Positions 63,323 through 64,000 of a stretch of DNA of 64,000 nucleotides are shown here, piece by piece. The notes under the pieces were generated by a model. The model had not been told where the DNA came from and made no database searches. It saw only the letters and a list, made by a program, of their open reading frames with translations. The stretch is from Dietzia aurantiaca. GTDB lineage: Bacteria > Actinomycetota > Actinomycetes > Mycobacteriales > Mycobacteriaceae. Each line of letters opens with the position of its first letter. Positions within the stretch are counted from its first letter, which is position 1. The stretch spans positions 62,001 to 126,000 of the forward strand of contig NZ_JAIFXZ010000005.1 of the NCBI RefSeq assembly GCF_021033825.1. The letters run 5' to 3'. The translations under genes and the position numbers were made by a program.

Positions 63323-64000
63323 TCAGTCGCCGGGACGGACGAGTCCGGCCTCGTACGCCAGGACCACGGCCTGCACACGGTCGCGAAGGTGCAGTTTGGA
63401 CAGGCACGCCGAGACGTGGGACTTGACGGTCGCCTCGCCCACCACGAGTTCGGCGGCGATCTCCGCGTTGGACAGTCCCCGCGCGACGTGCCGCAGGACC
63501 TCGCGTTCGCGCGCGGTCAGCGCGTCGAGCGTGGGGGAGGACGCGGCCGGGGTGTCGACGGCGAGGCCGTCGCCCGCGATGCCTTCACCGGCAACATCGC
63601 GGAGACCTGCGTCGCCGGAATCAGCCGGCGAGGCGGTCATCTTCTCGATCACCCGGCGGGTCACCTCGGGTGCGAGCAGGGCGTGCCCGTGGGCGACGGC
63701 CCGGATGCCGTCCACCAGGTCATCGGGGTCGGAGTTCTTGAGCAGGAAGCCGCCGGCGCCGGCGCGGAGGGCGTCGAAGAGGTAGTCGTCGCGGTCGAAG
63801 GTCGTGAGGATGAGCACGCGTGCCAGTCCCTCGGCCACGATCCGGGTGGTCGCCTCGATGCCGTCCATCCCGGGCATCTGCACGTCCATGAGCACCACGT
63901 CGGGTCGGAGTTCGCGGCACGCCTCGATCGCGGCCGAACCGTCGGCGGCGTCGCCGATCACCTCGATGTCGTCCTCCGCGCTGAGCATCATTGAGAACCC
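63323..64000 (-). CDS. NarL/LuxR-family response regulator (N-terminus beyond window)
   Basis: DNA-binding response regulator, cut at the right edge: the frame is open to base 64000, where GFSMM continues the usual receiver start, so about 15-20 residues are missing. Phospho-acceptor Asp in DVVLMDVQMPGMDG, signalling Thr/Lys in LILTTFDRD and GGFLLKN, then a LuxR HTH (LTAREREVLRHVARGLSNAEIAAELVVGEATVKSHVSACLSKL). A 35-residue linker (ADSGDAGLRDVAGEG) separates the domains. Its partner kinase is probably beyond the edge. It may control the adjacent ABC transporter, 241 bp away. Confidence 0.93.
   Translation of the reverse strand, partial: GFSMMLSAEDDIEVIGDAADGSAAIEACRELRPDVVLMDVQMPGMDGIEATTRIVAEGLARVLILTTFDRDDYLFDALRAGAGGFLLKNSDPDDLVDGIRAVAHGHALLAPEVTRRVIEKMTASPADSGDAGLRDVAGEGIAGDGLAVDTPAASSPTLDALTAREREVLRHVARGLSNAEIAAELVVGEATVKSHVSACLSKLHLRDRVQAVVLAYEAGLVRPGD

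Overview
The window is about 64 kb of GC-rich actinobacterial chromosome around the replication origin. Gene order from rpmH through cca (rpmH-rnpA-yidD-yidC-jag-rsmG-parA-parB-GNAT-cwlM-trxA-trxB-sigM-pseudokinase-murJ-DUF6049-nudix-cca) matches the origin-flanking block known from mycobacteria. A mycolyltransferase-like esterase, a CYP125-like P450 and a HsaD-like hydrolase behind a KstR-type operator point to a mycolic-acid-containing, lipid/steroid-degrading member of the Mycobacteriales. Dietzia is my best guess, but the genus is an inference from gene content and base composition.

Layout. 1-8430: replication genes on the minus strand (gyrB cut by the window edge, dciA, recF, dnaN, an oriC-like region, an HSL-family esterase, dnaA). 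8431-8976: DnaA-box cluster and rpmH promoter. 8977-15446: plus-strand rpmH-rnpA-yidD-yidC-jag, rsmG, parA-parB-GNAT with three parS sites. 15616-26901: minus-strand envelope and redox block (cwlM pseudo-amidase, trxB-trxA, sigM, split pseudokinase/murJ, DUF6049, nudix). 27027-31488: mycolyltransferase-like esterase, ABM-type monooxygenase, cca and a GT87-type mannosyltransferase. 31631-39470: pentapeptide-repeat protein, two MFS transporters, AlgH/YqgE, VOC, AzlCD, and a P450 divergent from a MarR regulator. 39472-43623: GNAT, a three-gene cluster of unrecognised small proteins with atypical composition, and an MFS efflux pump with its TetR repressor. 43722-52457: VanZ, SBF-type transporter, paired DUF202 proteins, SRPBCC, hemerythrin, SdpI with a cysteine-rich tail, MarR, DoxX, leuS. 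52488-63323: SDR/SnoaL operon, a leader-peptide-like ORF ahead of a methyltransferase, a DUF4261-like protein, HsaD-like hydrolase, secreted lipase, RibD-like and flavin reductases, an ABC transporter, and a response regulator cut by the right edge.

How it works together. Initiation, clamp, helicase loading, gyrase and chromosome segregation are encoded within 15 kb. The next block supplies peptidoglycan precursor flipping (MurJ), its pseudokinase partner, a regulatory pseudo-amidase (CwlM) and the thioredoxin system next to an ECF sigma factor. The distal part is accessory: small regulator-plus-effector modules. Most transcription units there appear to be leaderless, with a TANNNT hexamer 6-7 nt before the start codon, and this pattern decided many starts below.

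The most unusual items are the three-gene small-protein cluster (40132-41156), two of whose products share a C-terminal HF ending; the GSVGx pentapeptide-repeat protein (31631-32776); the leaderless 24-codon Cys/Trp/Arg-rich ORF at 54902; an esterase gene separating dnaA from the oriC-like region; and a thrice-repeated 20-bp motif at 47373-47487. No tRNA, rRNA, insertion sequence or CRISPR array was seen.
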